From JAZQHR01 sp045540815 (GTDB taxonomy: Bacteria; Bacillota; Clostridia; UMGS1810), in contig JAZQHY010000059.1 in assembly GCA_045540815.1 (NCBI GenBank), positions 1-31,764 on the forward strand: a DNA stretch of 31,764 nt. Reading direction: 5' to 3'. This document shows positions 6,524 through 15,509 of the stretch, one piece after another. Below the pieces are notes generated by a model that worked only from the letters and a program-made list of their open reading frames with translations, did not search any database and was not told the origin of the DNA. How positions within the stretch are numbered: the first letter of the stretch is position 1; each line of letters opens with the position of its first letter. The position numbers were made by a program, and so were the translations under genes.

Positions 6524-8797
6524 ATGAGAATGTGCTCGGTATGTAATGAAAATCCGGCAGTGGTTTTTATATCTAAATATGAGGCGGGTAAGATGGTGAG
6601 CAAGGGTTACTGTCTTTCGTGTGCTATACAGACAGGTGTTACACCTGTAGAACAGCTTGCAGGTCAGCTTGGTGTGGAGCCTGACGAACTTAAAAATATG
6701 GTTGATGAAATGCAGGGTATGATGTCAAACGGCAATTTTGAAGACGCGCTTGCAGGTCTTATGGGCGGGAATCTTATGAATATGTCGGGTGATGGAATAG
6801 ACGACGAAGAATTTGATGATGCGGAAGCTGCAACGTCAAATGTCAACGAGAAAAAGCCGAAGAAAGAAAAAGGATTTAAAAAACGCGAAAAGAAAAAATG
6901 CCTTCCTACATTTGGTATAAACCTTACCGAAAAGGCTAAAGCGGGCGAGCTTGACAGGGTAGTCGGCAGAGAAAAGGAAACTGACAGAATAATACAGATA
7001 CTAAACAGGCGTACTAAAAATAATCCTGTTCTTTTAGGCGTGCCGGGTGTGGGTAAGACTGCCATTGCAGAAGGTGTAGCGCAAAAGATTGCCAAAGGCG
7101 AAGTGCCGGAAAAACTGCTTGACAAGCAAGTTTATCTGCTCGACCTTGCATCAGTGGTAGCAGGAACGCAGTACCGCGGTCAGTTTGAAAGCAGACTTAA
7201 AGCAATTGTTGACGAAGCAAAGCGCGATAATGTGATACTTGTAATAGACGAGGTTCATTCAATAGTAAGTGCCGGTGATGCTGATGGAGCTATGAATGCG
7301 GCAAACATCTTAAAACCTGCATTAGCTAGAGGAGATATTCAAGTGATTGGTGCTACAACACTTGACGAGTATAGAAAACACATTGAAAAAGATGCGGCAC
7401 TTGAGCGCCGTTTCCAGACGGTTATCATAGAAGAGCCTACAGAAGATGAAGCGTTTGAAATACTAGTTGGAACCAAGGGATATTACGAGGATTTTCACAA
7501 TGTAACGATAGACAATTATATAATAAAAGAGATTATCAGCCTTTCAAACAGATATATAAATGACAGATTTTTGCCAGATAAGGCGATAGACGTTATAGAC
7601 GAAGCGGCGTCAAAGCTTAACATTGACAGTCCTTACACAGATAACATTATTGGTATAAAGGCGAAAATAGCAGAGATTGATAAAAAGATTGAGGAGCTTG
7701 AAGCAGATACTGAAAATGTTCAGTATGAAGAACTTGCGTCGCTTAAGAGTGACAAATGCAGACTTGAAGGTGAGCTTTCGGGTCTTCGCGCACTACAGAA
7801 GCAGACAAAGCTTACACTTGAAGATGTGGCACAGGTTATAGAGCTTTGGACAGGAATTCCTGTGAAAAACATCACCGAAACCGACAAGGATAAGCTTATA
7901 AACCTTGAAGACAGACTGCACAAGCGTATTATCGGGCAACACGATGCGGTAGTGAGTGTGGCTAAGGCAGTAAGACGAAACAGAGCACTTATGATAAGCA
8001 AAAAAAGACCTGTTTCATTTATATTTGTAGGACCGACAGGCGTGGGTAAGACAGAACTTGTAAAATCACTTGCAGAGTGCCTTTTTGATGACGAGGCTGC
8101 TCTTATCAGAATGGATATGAGTGAGTATATGGAAAAGCATGCGGTGTCGAAGATTATCGGTGCACCTCCGGGATATGTCGGTTATGATGAGGCTGGTCAG
8201 CTTACAGAAAAGGTGAGAAGAAGACCATATTCCATTATACTTTTAGACGAGATAGAAAAAGCGCACGCAGATGTGTTTAACATACTTCTGCAGATACTTG
8301 ATGATGGCAGAATAACTGACTCTCAGGGCAGATGTGTTAATTTTAAAAACACCATTATAATTATGACATCTAATGCCGGAACTTCTACAGCGTCAAATAG
8401 TGTTGGCTTTGGAAATGAAAACTCAAAAGTGGATTCAAAGGTTCAGGCGGCGCTTAAAGAAATATTCAGACCTGAATTCTTGAATCGTGTTGATGAGGTT
8501 ATACAGTTTAAAGAGCTTTCCAAAGACGAGCTTTCGAAGATTATCGAGCTTATGCTATCAGATTTAAGAAAAGAGCTTAAGCACATTGGACTTGAGCTTA
8601 CAGTTAGCGAAAAGGCGAAAGAAATAATGATTGAAAGTGGATATAATCCTAAGTACGGTGCGCGCCCTCTAAGACGTGAAATTCAGACAAACATCGAGGA
8701 CGAGGTGGCTAGTATACTTCTTTCGGGTGAGCACGAGGGTAAGGAAAAAATTAACGTAACTGCTCATAACGGAAAGATTAAGGTTGTAGCTGAATAA
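6524..8797 (+). CDS. clpE: ATP-dependent Clp protease ATP-binding subunit, ClpE-like
   Basis: A hexameric AAA+ unfoldase that feeds substrates to ClpP. The 757-aa protein begins with a four-cysteine zinc finger (C4, C7, C30, C33: CSVC and CLSC), as in ClpE, in place of the ClpC N-domain. An acidic then Lys-rich linker follows, then AAA-1 (Walker A GVPGVGKT, Walker B VILVIDEVHS), a coiled-coil middle region near residues 390-430, and AAA-2 (GPTGVGKTE, IILLDEIEKAH). A VGF tripeptide in NSVGFGNEN matches the ClpP-docking loop. I chose ATG 6524 behind AGAGGTG; GTG 6515 is also open but lies in the ribosome site. No CtsR operator is visible upstream. No clpP is in the window. Confidence 0.9.
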   Translation: MRMCSVCNENPAVVFISKYEAGKMVSKGYCLSCAIQTGVTPVEQLAGQLGVEPDELKNMVDEMQGMMSNGNFEDALAGLMGGNLMNMSGDGIDDEEFDDAEAATSNVNEKKPKKEKGFKKREKKKCLPTFGINLTEKAKAGELDRVVGREKETDRIIQILNRRTKNNPVLLGVPGVGKTAIAEGVAQKIAKGEVPEKLLDKQVYLLDLASVVAGTQYRGQFESRLKAIVDEAKRDNVILVIDEVHSIVSAGDADGAMNAANILKPALARGDIQVIGATTLDEYRKHIEKDAALERRFQTVIIEEPTEDEAFEILVGTKGYYEDFHNVTIDNYIIKEIISLSNRYINDRFLPDKAIDVIDEAASKLNIDSPYTDNIIGIKAKIAEIDKKIEELEADTENVQYEELASLKSDKCRLEGELSGLRALQKQTKLTLEDVAQVIELWTGIPVKNITETDKDKLINLEDRLHKRIIGQHDAVVSVAKAVRRNRALMISKKRPVSFIFVGPTGVGKTELVKSLAECLFDDEAALIRMDMSEYMEKHAVSKIIGAPPGYVGYDEAGQLTEKVRRRPYSIILLDEIEKAHADVFNILLQILDDGRITDSQGRCVNFKNTIIIMTSNAGTSTASNSVGFGNENSKVDSKVQAALKEIFRPEFLNRVDEVIQFKELSKDELSKIIELMLSDLRKELKHIGLELTVSEKAKEIMIESGYNPKYGARPLRREIQTNIEDEVASILLSGEHEGKEKINVTAHNGKIKVVAE

Positions 8798-8802
8798 ATT
8801 TT

Positions 8803-8840
8803 AGCGGAGATGGTGATAATGCAGATCGCCTTTCTCCGCT
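8803..8840 (+). terminator. Hairpin after clpE
   Basis: AGCGGAGA (8803-8810) pairs with TCTCCGCT (8833-8840). Only a weak T-run follows, so efficiency as a terminator is uncertain. Confidence 0.5.
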
Positions 8841-8971
8841 GATTTGTATATTACCTGTATATTACCGCGTTGTGTTATGTATAAAATATATGATTTTTGA
8901 TAAAAATATACTTTGTGTATGTGTCAATTATAATAATTTTACTTTTTTGAGAAAAAGTTTCAAAAAAACTA

Positions 8972-9000
8972 TTGACAAATGCTATTTAAGATGATATACT
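8972..9000 (+). promoter_or_regulatory. Promoter of the tRNA operon
   Basis: Consensus -35 TTGACA (8972-8977), 17-bp spacer, -10 TATACT (8995-9000), about 40 bases before the first tRNA. This is among the strongest promoters in the window. Confidence 0.85.
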
Positions 9001-9039
9001 TTTAAAAGTCGGTTGGCGATTTGGTTATAACCGCGGTCT

Positions 9040-9113
9040 GCGGGTGTAGTTCAATGGTAGAATCTCAGCCTTCCAAGCTGATTGCGTGGGTTCGATTCCC
9101 ATCACCCGCTCCA
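9040..9113 (+). tRNA. tRNA-Gly (anticodon TCC)
   Basis: Acceptor stem GCGGGTG/CACCCGC, anticodon stem TCAGC/GCTGA with loop CTTCCAA, T-arm GGGTTCGATTCCC, and encoded CCA end. First gene of a five-tRNA operon. Confidence 0.95.
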
Positions 9114-9181
9114 CTTTTACATAACTGCATTGCAGTCCAAGGCTTAAAACGATAGCCTGAATGGTGTTCTAACACATATAT

Positions 9182-9258
<77 letters not shown>

Positions 9259-9274
9259 CTTTAATTTTTGGTAT

Positions 9275-9352
9275 GGTGGGTATAGCTCAGTTGGTTAGAG
9301 CGCTAGATTGTGGCTCTAGAGGCCCTCGGTTCGAATCCGAGTATCCACCCCA
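9275..9352 (+). tRNA. tRNA-His (anticodon GTG)
   Basis: Anticodon stem CTAGA/TCTAG with loop TTGTGGC. The acceptor GTGGGTA/TATCCAC is extended by the extra 5' G (9275) opposite discriminator C, the histidine identity pair. CCA is encoded. Confidence 0.95.
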
Positions 9353-9363
9353 CATATCTATAT

Positions 9364-9439
9364 TGGGCTGTCGCCAAGTGGTAAGGCACCAGATTTTGAT
9401 TCTGGCATTCCGCTGGTTCGAGTCCAGCCAGCCCAGCCA
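9364..9439 (+). tRNA. tRNA-Gln (anticodon TTG)
   Basis: Acceptor TGGGCTG/CAGCCCA, anticodon stem CCAGA/TCTGG with loop TTTTGAT, T-arm GCTGGTTCGAGTCCAGC and encoded CCA. Confidence 0.95.
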
Positions 9440-9464
9440 ATTTTATCTGGGCAAAATTAAATAC

Positions 9465-9540
9465 GGGCCATTAGCTCAGTTGGCAGAGCACTTGACTTTT
9501 AATCAAGTTGTCCGGAGTTCGAATCTCCGATGGCTCACCA
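9465..9540 (+). tRNA. tRNA-Lys (anticodon TTT)
   Basis: Acceptor GGGCCAT/ATGGCTC with one G-T pair, anticodon stem CTTGA/TCAAG with loop CTTTTAA, T-arm CGGAGTTCGAATCTCCG and encoded CCA. Last tRNA; a terminator begins two bases later. Confidence 0.95.
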
Positions 9541-9542
9541 CG

Positions 9543-9574
9543 TCGGAACAAGTTACGCTTGTTCCGATTTTTTT
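9543..9574 (+). terminator. Intrinsic terminator of the tRNA operon
   Basis: Perfect 10-bp stem TCGGAACAAG/CTTGTTCCGA with loop TTACG, followed by a run of seven T. The 200 bases after it (to 9774) hold nothing I can identify. Confidence 0.92.
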
Positions 9575-9774
9575 ATACAAATAATCAGTCACTTGCTTCA
9601 CTGTTCCTTCTTTTTCGTAAAAAGGCATGTTCGGCTTACCTGTTCGTTTGTAAACGCACTCAAGACGGTTTATCAGAAAACATCAATATTTTTGGCGCTT
9701 TTTAGCAAATTTTTAACTGGTGAGATTCCTACTTGTATTATGACATTTGGGAAATTTTTGCGAAAGCAATGTTG

Positions 9775-9803
9775 TTGACTTTTTGTGTTTTGTATGATAA
9801 TAT
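9775..9803 (+). promoter_or_regulatory. Promoter for the fucU-like gene
   Basis: -35 TTGACT (9775-9780), 17-bp spacer, -10 TAATAT (9798-9803), 30 bases before the GTG start. Confidence 0.75.
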
Positions 9804-9833
9804 ATATCCAACGATAACTAAGGTGGTGGAGAT

Positions 9834-10256
9834 GTGTTAAAAGGTATTCCAAAGATTATATCGCCTGAACTTTTAAAAATAATGATGGAAATGGGACATG
9901 GCGATGAGATTGTAATTGGTGACGGGAATTTTCCTGGACATAGTGTAAATCAAAAGTGTATTAGATGTGATGGCCATAATGTGCCAGAACTTCTCGAGGC
10001 TATTCTTAAACTTTTTCCTCTAGATACGTATCAACATCCCACATATTTAATGGCTAAGTCTGAAGGCGACAATGTGGAAACTCCTATTTGGGATGAGTAC
10101 GCAAGGATACTTAAACCATACACGAATGAAACATGTCAAAAGCTAGAGCGTTACGAATTCTATGAAAGAGCAAAAAAAGCATATGCGGTTGTAATGACCG
10201 GTGAATCGGCGCTATATGCGAATATAATATTGAAAAAGGGAGTAGTTACAGATTGA
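9834..10256 (+). CDS. RbsD/FucU-family sugar mutarotase (L-fucose mutarotase-like)
   Basis: A 140-aa cytoplasmic enzyme that interconverts sugar anomers, most likely of L-fucose given its closeness to FucU. It has the family hallmark MGHGDEIVIGDGNFPG (catalytic His near residue 22) and a C-terminal VVMTGESALYANIILKKG. The length equals that usual for FucU. The start is GTG at 9834 behind AGGTGGTGGA; the ATG two bases earlier is in another frame and closes at once. It has its own promoter and terminator, and no fucose isomerase, kinase or transporter is nearby, so the substrate is uncertain. Confidence 0.88.
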   Translation: MLKGIPKIISPELLKIMMEMGHGDEIVIGDGNFPGHSVNQKCIRCDGHNVPELLEAILKLFPLDTYQHPTYLMAKSEGDNVETPIWDEYARILKPYTNETCQKLERYEFYERAKKAYAVVMTGESALYANIILKKGVVTD

Positions 10257-10352
10257 TTAGTTGCAGAACTAGGTTAAAAGACTAAGTTATTATTAGTTGG
10301 ACTATATGATAAAGTTGTGCAACAATTTATTAAAAATAATATATTTTGGAGT

Positions 10353-10387
10353 TAAATGACAATTTTCCAAGGAAGATTGTCATTTTT
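10353..10387 (+). terminator. Terminator after the fucU-like gene
   Basis: A 15-pair stem, AAATGACAATTTTCC with GGAAGATTGTCATTT (one G-T), loop AA, ending in T-rich sequence. Its 3' arm overlaps the next gene's -35 box. Confidence 0.85.
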
Positions 10388-10405
10388 GTTTATGTGTGAT
10401 ATACT
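10377..10405 (+). promoter_or_regulatory. Promoter for the ECF S-component/PHP operon
   Basis: -35 TTGTCA (10377-10382) lies inside the upstream terminator's 3' arm; 17-bp spacer; -10 TATACT (10400-10405). Confidence 0.65.
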
Positions 10406-10442
10406 AGTTTTATAAGAATGGTGAAACAGGCGGTGTAAAGGA

Positions 10443-10970
10443 TTGGAGAACTCTATTTTTAAAAAAACAATTTTATCTGCACTCTTTTTAGCACTAGGTA
10501 TTGTATTACCGCTTTTAACGTCACAAATAAAAGAGATAGGCGACAGCTTACTGCCTATGCATATAACGGTTTTATTTTGCGGTATTATCTGTGGTGGAAA
10601 AAACGGATTAGCTGTGGGGTTTATTTTGCCGTTTTTACGCGCTATGATATTTTCTATGCCACCATTATTTCCAAACGCTGTATGGATGGCGTTTGAACTT
10701 GCAACATATGGGTTTGTTGTGGGAATAATGTATGAAAAATTTGGTGAAAGAAACATAAAAAATTTATATTTAAGTTTATTTATTTCGATGATTTCGGGGC
10801 GCATTGTGTGGGCGATTGCGAAAACGATACTTCTCGGGCTTGGCGGAATGAAATTTACATTTCAAGCATTTATTGTGGGCGGATTTATAGATGCATTGCC
10901 TGGAATAGTATTGCAACTGATACTTATTCCGGCTGTTATGAGTGCTGTTGGTAAAAATAGAAACAGATAA
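10443..10970 (+). CDS. ECF transporter S component (substrate unknown)
   Basis: A 175-aa integral membrane protein with about five or six hydrophobic segments, basic loops and the arrangement seen in ECF vitamin-transporter S components (LPMHITVLFCGIICGGKNGL, then a second LPFLRAMIFSMPPLFP segment). S components bind the vitamin and rely on a shared EcfA-EcfA'-EcfT module, not encoded here. The start is TTG at 10443; no in-frame ATG gives a complete first helix, and the ribosome site (AAAGGA) is close. It is followed 34 bases later by a PHP phosphatase, probably in one operon. No riboswitch precedes it, so the substrate cannot be inferred. Confidence 0.75.
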   Translation: MENSIFKKTILSALFLALGIVLPLLTSQIKEIGDSLLPMHITVLFCGIICGGKNGLAVGFILPFLRAMIFSMPPLFPNAVWMAFELATYGFVVGIMYEKFGERNIKNLYLSLFISMISGRIVWAIAKTILLGLGGMKFTFQAFIVGGFIDALPGIVLQLILIPAVMSAVGKNRNR

Positions 10971-11004
10971 TCGAAATATAACCTTTGGTATACAGGAGGA
11001 AATT

Positions 11005-11805
11005 ATGCTTACTAATTATCATACACATACTAATATGTGCGATGGAAAAAATACACCGGAAGAAATGGTAGTTTCTGCAATTGAAAAAGGGTTTGATGCA
11101 ATAGGATTTTCAGGTCATGGATACACTGATTTTGACCTTAGCTATTGTATGAAGGATATGGATAAATATATTTCTGTTATAAACGGATTGAAGGAAAAGT
11201 ATAAGGACAAAATACAAGTATATCTTGGTGTGGAGGAAGATGCGGATTATCTTATTAACCGTGCCGATTTCGATTACATAATTGGTTCGTCGCATTACTT
11301 TAAGATAGCTGGTAAGCTTTATCCAATTGACTGCAGTCCTGACAATTTTGAAAGAGGCGTCCAAATGTACGATGGGGATATACTGCGTCTTGCCCAAGAC
11401 TATTATATACGTTTTTGTGAATACATACTTAAAAGAAAGCCTGATATTGTTGGCCATTTTGATCTTGTAACAAAATATGACGAGATAGGTGAGTCAAGAT
11501 TTTTGAACAATGCAGATTATATAAGACTTGCTGAAAAATATATGGAGTATGCACTTAAATCTGACTGTATATTTGAAGTGAATACAGGTGCTATATCAAG
11601 AGGATATAGAAAAAACCCGTATCCGCAGGAAAATTTATTGCATATAATAAATAAAAATGGTGGAAAGGTGACTCTTTCGTCTGATTGTCACAATTCGGAT
11701 TTTCTTGATTGCTATTTTAATGAGAGCAAGAAGATGCTAAAGGACATAGGATTTGATGGTGTATATGTTCTTTATAATGGCGAATGGAAAAAAGATATAT
11801 TTTAA
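11005..11805 (+). CDS. PHP-domain phosphatase, histidinol-phosphatase (HisJ/HisK) family
   Basis: A 266-aa metal-dependent phosphoesterase. The PHP metal-binding motifs are clear: NYHTHTNMCDG at residues 4-14, GFSGHG near residue 35, GVEED near 75, IIGSSHY near 94, VGHFDL near 150, and SSDCHN near 228. The family includes histidinol-phosphate phosphatases, but other phosphate esters are possible, and no other his gene is nearby. I chose ATG 11005 because of the consensus AGGAGGA at 10994-11000; the longer upstream frame overlaps the ECF gene and adds a non-homologous stretch. A weak hairpin (GACAAA...TTTGTC, about 11817-11838) follows. Confidence 0.85.
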   Translation: MLTNYHTHTNMCDGKNTPEEMVVSAIEKGFDAIGFSGHGYTDFDLSYCMKDMDKYISVINGLKEKYKDKIQVYLGVEEDADYLINRADFDYIIGSSHYFKIAGKLYPIDCSPDNFERGVQMYDGDILRLAQDYYIRFCEYILKRKPDIVGHFDLVTKYDEIGESRFLNNADYIRLAEKYMEYALKSDCIFEVNTGAISRGYRKNPYPQENLLHIINKNGGKVTLSSDCHNSDFLDCYFNESKKMLKDIGFDGVYVLYNGEWKKDIF

Positions 11806-11908
11806 CAAATACACGAGACAAAAGATATGATTTGTCCCTTTTATTATGTCTTTTGTTGAAAAAGCACAAAAAATTCTGATGTATTTTTGGAAAATTATTG
11901 ATTTTATA

Positions 11909-11937
11909 TTGAAACTTTGTTTTTTATGTAGTATAAT
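11909..11937 (+). promoter_or_regulatory. Promoter for the DUF47-pit operon
   Basis: -35 TTGAAA (11909-11914), 17-bp spacer, consensus -10 TATAAT (11932-11937). The leader is about 85 bases. I see no clear Pho-box repeat. Confidence 0.75.
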
Positions 11938-12025
11938 ATAAAAGCGGATAAATTCAAATGAGAGATTTTTGGTGGCATTTTGGATTTGTTTGAAAATATA
12001 ATCATTATGAAATGGGGTATGAATA

Positions 12026-12682
12026 ATGTTTTTAAAGAAAAAGACAGATTCAGTGCATGCGCTTATTATGGCGCAGATCAATGATGTCGAAAATTGTTTT
12101 ATCAAATTTGAAAGCTTTGTACGTGCAGCTTGTGTTTCAGAGCCTTCATTTGATACGCTAGACAATCTTAGTGACAGCATATTCAAGGCAGAGGCAGAAG
12201 CTGATAAATCACTTCGCCGTATGATTGATTCTCTTGCTGGTGGAACATATCTTCCGTCTACACGTGAGGAAATAATTGACATTGCAACAAGTTGTGACCG
12301 TATAGCTAACAAGTGTGAAGGTTTTGCAAAGATGGTTGTAATACAGAAATTTAAATTCCCTTCTGATTATCAGGAAGACCTTTTAGAAGTTCTTGCGATA
12401 GTTCATTCACAGGTGAAGCTTTTGGAAGAAAGCATCAGTAAACTTTTTGCTGAATTTAACGCACTTTTAAAAGACCATTCTATACTTGACGATATCAGAC
12501 GTCTTGAGTCAAAGGTTGACGTTATAGAAGAAAAACTATACGAAAAGACTTATGCGCTTGATTTAGGTCTTGCAGAGCGTATGCAGATTGCAAAATTTGT
12601 AGACGGTATTTGTAATATCTCTGATATTATAGAAAATATTGCAGACAGAATTCAAATTATGCTGGTAACAAGAAAGGCGTGA
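12026..12682 (+). CDS. DUF47 family (PhoU-like) Pit accessory protein
   Basis: A 218-aa all-helical cytoplasmic protein of the DUF47/TIGR00153 family, distantly related to PhoU and usually encoded just before a Pit transporter, whose activity it is thought to regulate. The heptad-rich helices have conserved acidic patches such as FKAEAEADKSLRRMI and DIATSCDRIANKCEGFAK, plus a C-terminal ISDIIENIADRIQIM that matches the PhoU-type metal-binding motif. It is 8 bases from the transporter start. Confidence 0.88.
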   Translation: MFLKKKTDSVHALIMAQINDVENCFIKFESFVRAACVSEPSFDTLDNLSDSIFKAEAEADKSLRRMIDSLAGGTYLPSTREEIIDIATSCDRIANKCEGFAKMVVIQKFKFPSDYQEDLLEVLAIVHSQVKLLEESISKLFAEFNALLKDHSILDDIRRLESKVDVIEEKLYEKTYALDLGLAERMQIAKFVDGICNISDIIENIADRIQIMLVTRKA

Positions 12683-12690
12683 TTTGAACA

Positions 12691-13764
12691 ATGATATATT
12701 TACTATTGTCAGCCGGCCTTTTTATGGGCTGGTCCCTTGGTACGAATGATGCGGCTAATGCATTTGGTACAGCGGTTGCTACACGTGTAGTGAAATATCG
12801 TACAGCTGTTACTATAATTGCGATATTTGTTATAATAGGTGCATTTGTTGGCGGTCACAACAATATAACATCTGTAGCAGAACTTGCTACAAGCAACGAG
12901 GTTATTGCGTCGATAGAAGATGTTGAGAGTGCGGTTGACGGTAACTGGATTGATAAATTAAGACTTCAATCAGCACTTAAGGCATTTATAATATTTACCT
13001 GTGCGGCACTTACAGTTTTTGTTATGAGTTATCTAAAATTTCCTGTATCAGCAAACCAGTCGATAACTGGTGCTATAATAGGTTGGGGATTGTGTTATGC
13101 CGATTACGGAAATCCAGATGTGCTCGCTGTAAACCTTCCACAGATAGGTAAGTTTGCTTCGACGTGGCTTTTAAATCCACTTGGCGCAGGTATAATATCA
13201 TTTGTGCTTGTTCTGTTTTTCAATAAATTTATTGAAAAAAGACTTTCTTCGCTTAGCTTCTATGATACTATAGTAAAGGTTGGCTATCTTGTTGCAGGAA
13301 CATTTGCATCATACAGTATAGGTCTTAACTCGTCAGCGAATGTTACAGCACTTTACTACGATATGGTGTATTCTGAAACAGGTGTTGTAGCAAACCTTTT
13401 AACTGACCCAAGACTTACTGCTACAATCGGTGGTATAGCTATTGCGATAGGTGTTCTTACGTTTTCAAAACGTGTTATGATGACAGTTGGAAGCAGCATT
13501 GCCGAGATAAGCCAAATGGATGGATTTTTGGTTATAATCTCTATGGCACTTACAGTTGTGCTTATGGGTAACCTTATGGGTATACCTGTTTCAACTTCTC
13601 AGGCGGTTGTCGGCGCGGTTGTCGGTGCAGGTCTTACAAAAGGTGTTGGAAAAGTACACTTTGGCGTGTTTAAAAACATTGCTATCGCGTGGGTAAGCTC
13701 GCCAACGGTTGCAGGACTGCTTGCGTACATAGTTGCATTTGTGACAAGAGGATATTTTGCATAA
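12691..13764 (+). CDS. pit: Inorganic phosphate transporter, Pit family
   Basis: A low-affinity, proton- or cation-coupled phosphate permease of 357 aa with about ten membrane helices. The two inverted halves carry the family signatures: GTNDAANAFGTAVATR near residue 17 and FPVSANQSITGAIIGWG in the first half, GIPVSTSQAVVGAVVGAG in the second. The segment about residues 65-95 (SNEVIASIEDVESAVDGNW) is a soluble loop. It is cotranscribed with the DUF47 gene. Two hairpins downstream separate it from the convergent symporter gene. Confidence 0.93.
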   Translation: MIYLLLSAGLFMGWSLGTNDAANAFGTAVATRVVKYRTAVTIIAIFVIIGAFVGGHNNITSVAELATSNEVIASIEDVESAVDGNWIDKLRLQSALKAFIIFTCAALTVFVMSYLKFPVSANQSITGAIIGWGLCYADYGNPDVLAVNLPQIGKFASTWLLNPLGAGIISFVLVLFFNKFIEKRLSSLSFYDTIVKVGYLVAGTFASYSIGLNSSANVTALYYDMVYSETGVVANLLTDPRLTATIGGIAIAIGVLTFSKRVMMTVGSSIAEISQMDGFLVIISMALTVVLMGNLMGIPVSTSQAVVGAVVGAGLTKGVGKVHFGVFKNIAIAWVSSPTVAGLLAYIVAFVTRGYFA

Positions 13765-13782
13765 TATATAAAAATGTATTTT

Positions 13783-13810
13783 AAAGGCACAAGCTACAGC
13801 TTGTGCCTTT
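13783..13810. terminator. Terminator after pit
   Basis: Perfect 12-bp stem AAAGGCACAAGC/GCTTGTGCCTTT with loop TACA. The T-run is short. Confidence 0.8.
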
Positions 13811-13824
13811 GTTATTGTCTAACG

Positions 13825-13866
13825 AAAAAGCTTTGAAGATTAATTTAATCTTCAAAGCTTTTTTTA
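13825..13866. terminator. Bidirectional terminator between convergent genes
   Basis: Near-perfect inverted repeat AAAAAGCTTTGAAGATTAA with TTAATCTTCAAAGCTTTTT, A-rich on the left and T-rich on the right, so it can stop both pit (plus) and the symporter (minus). Confidence 0.88.
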
Positions 13867-13877
13867 TTTATATTTTA

Positions 13878-15425
13878 TTACTCACCAAGTGATTCTTTTG
13901 CTGATACTGTAACCTTTCTGTTGTAGCATTCAAATGCATTGTCTACAGTAGCTTTATCAACTGATTTAGTAAACAGGCTTACTACAGGAACTAATACAAG
14001 TCCGCCGAGCATTGCTATAACGCCACAGTTGATTGGTGACTGTAGTATTGCAGGGAATATAGGCTTAGCTATCATATTAAGTATCATTATACCTGCACCA
14101 AATACGAATGATGTCCATACAGCTGCTTTTGACGTTTTCTTCATATATAGACCGTATAGGAACGGAGCTAAAAACGCACCCGCAAGCGCACCCCACGAAA
14201 TTCCCATCATTTGAGCTATAGCGCTTAGCTTATCTTTATTTAATGCGATAAATGCTGAGATTACGATAAATACTACTATAAGAACTCTTAGTATAAGTAC
14301 TTGCTTTTTCTCGCTCATATTTTTAATAACGTGGTCTTTTAAAAGATCAAGCGTAAGTGTTGAGCTAGATGCAAGCACAAGTGACGAAAGAGTTGACATA
14401 GATGCTGAAAGTACAAGCACGATTACTATAGCAATAAGGATATTTGGAAGTCCTGAAAGCATTGTAGGGATTATTGCGTCAAATCCACCTACTATAGAGC
14501 CGTCAGCGGAAAATGTAAGCTTGTCTGTAAATAGTCTTCCAAATCCACCAAGGAAATAACATCCGCCTGCGACTACAAGCGCAAATACTGTTGAAATTAT
14601 AGTACCTTTATTTATATCCTTTTCGCTCTTTATAGCGTAGAATTTCTGTACCATCTGAGGAAGTCCCCAAGTACCAAGTGATGTAAGAATTACAACAAAC
14701 AAAAGATTTAGCGGATCAGGGCCAAAGAATGAGTTGAATACCCCAGGTGTGTTTGTGGCAGTATCTTCAATCTTGGCAAGACCATTTAATGCTTCTATAA
14801 ATCCGCCGTTTTGCGAAAGAACTGCTGCGATAACTGCAACTATGCCAACAAGCATTATAATGCCCTGAATGAAATCGTTAATAGCCGTAGCCATATATCC
14901 TCCTGCTATAACGTATATTCCTGTAAGTATCGCCATTACTACAACACATACTGAGTAGTCTATTCCAGGGAATGCCATTGAGAACAATCGTGAAAGACCA
15001 TTGTATAGAGATGCTGTGTATGGAATAAGGAATATAAAAACTATAATTGATGCAACTATTTTAAGCGCGCTGCTGTTAAAACGTTTGCCAAAAAATTCAG
15101 GCATTGTAGCACTTTGTAAGTGCTGGCTCATAAGTCTTGTTCTTCTGCCAAGTATTACCCATGCGAGAAGTGAGCCTAGGACTGCATTACCTATACCTAT
15201 CCAGGTGGAAGCTATACCGAATTTCCATCCGAACTGTCCTGCGTATCCTACAAAGATAACTGCAGAGAAGTAAGATGTGCCATATGCAAAAGCAGACAGC
15301 CAAGGACCGACATTTCGTCCGCCAAGCACAAAACCATTTACATCTGTTGAATTTTTACGGCAGTAAAGTCCTACACCGACCATTACTGCAAAAAAGATAA
15401 CCAACATAACTACTTTCAAAATCAT
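13878..15425 (-). CDS. Sodium:solute symporter (SSS family), probable tyrosine/amino-acid transporter
   Basis: A 515-aa membrane protein with about 13 helices of the SSS (PutP/SGLT) family, which imports a solute with Na+. Family features include the N-terminal VNGFVLGGRNVGPWLSAFAYG, a GGYMATAINDFIQGIIM segment, the GTWGLPQMVQKFYAIKS loop and LSASMSTLSSLVLASSS, which matches the Na2-site Ser/Ser helix. ATG 15425 has a consensus AGGAGGT 7 bases away. The T-box in its leader has a UAC (Tyr) specifier, so I infer that it is induced by uncharged tRNA-Tyr and imports tyrosine. From the protein alone it would be called proline-like SSS, so the substrate stays an inference. Confidence 0.85.
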   Translation of the reverse strand: MILKVVMLVIFFAVMVGVGLYCRKNSTDVNGFVLGGRNVGPWLSAFAYGTSYFSAVIFVGYAGQFGWKFGIASTWIGIGNAVLGSLLAWVILGRRTRLMSQHLQSATMPEFFGKRFNSSALKIVASIIVFIFLIPYTASLYNGLSRLFSMAFPGIDYSVCVVVMAILTGIYVIAGGYMATAINDFIQGIIMLVGIVAVIAAVLSQNGGFIEALNGLAKIEDTATNTPGVFNSFFGPDPLNLLFVVILTSLGTWGLPQMVQKFYAIKSEKDINKGTIISTVFALVVAGGCYFLGGFGRLFTDKLTFSADGSIVGGFDAIIPTMLSGLPNILIAIVIVLVLSASMSTLSSLVLASSSTLTLDLLKDHVIKNMSEKKQVLILRVLIVVFIVISAFIALNKDKLSAIAQMMGISWGALAGAFLAPFLYGLYMKKTSKAAVWTSFVFGAGIMILNMIAKPIFPAILQSPINCGVIAMLGGLVLVPVVSLFTKSVDKATVDNAFECYNRKVTVSAKESLGE

Positions 15426-15463
15426 AATATGTACCTCCTAAAAATAATTTTTTGGAAGACGAA

Positions 15464-15509
15464 ATAAAAAAATCCCGTCCTCACTTCTTTTGAAAGCTGA
15501 GGACGAGAT
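15464..15509 (-). terminator. T-box expression-platform terminator
   Basis: Minus-strand stem ATCTCGTCCTCA with TGAGGACGGGAT, followed by TTTTTTT; mutually exclusive with the T-box antiterminator fold. Confidence 0.85.
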
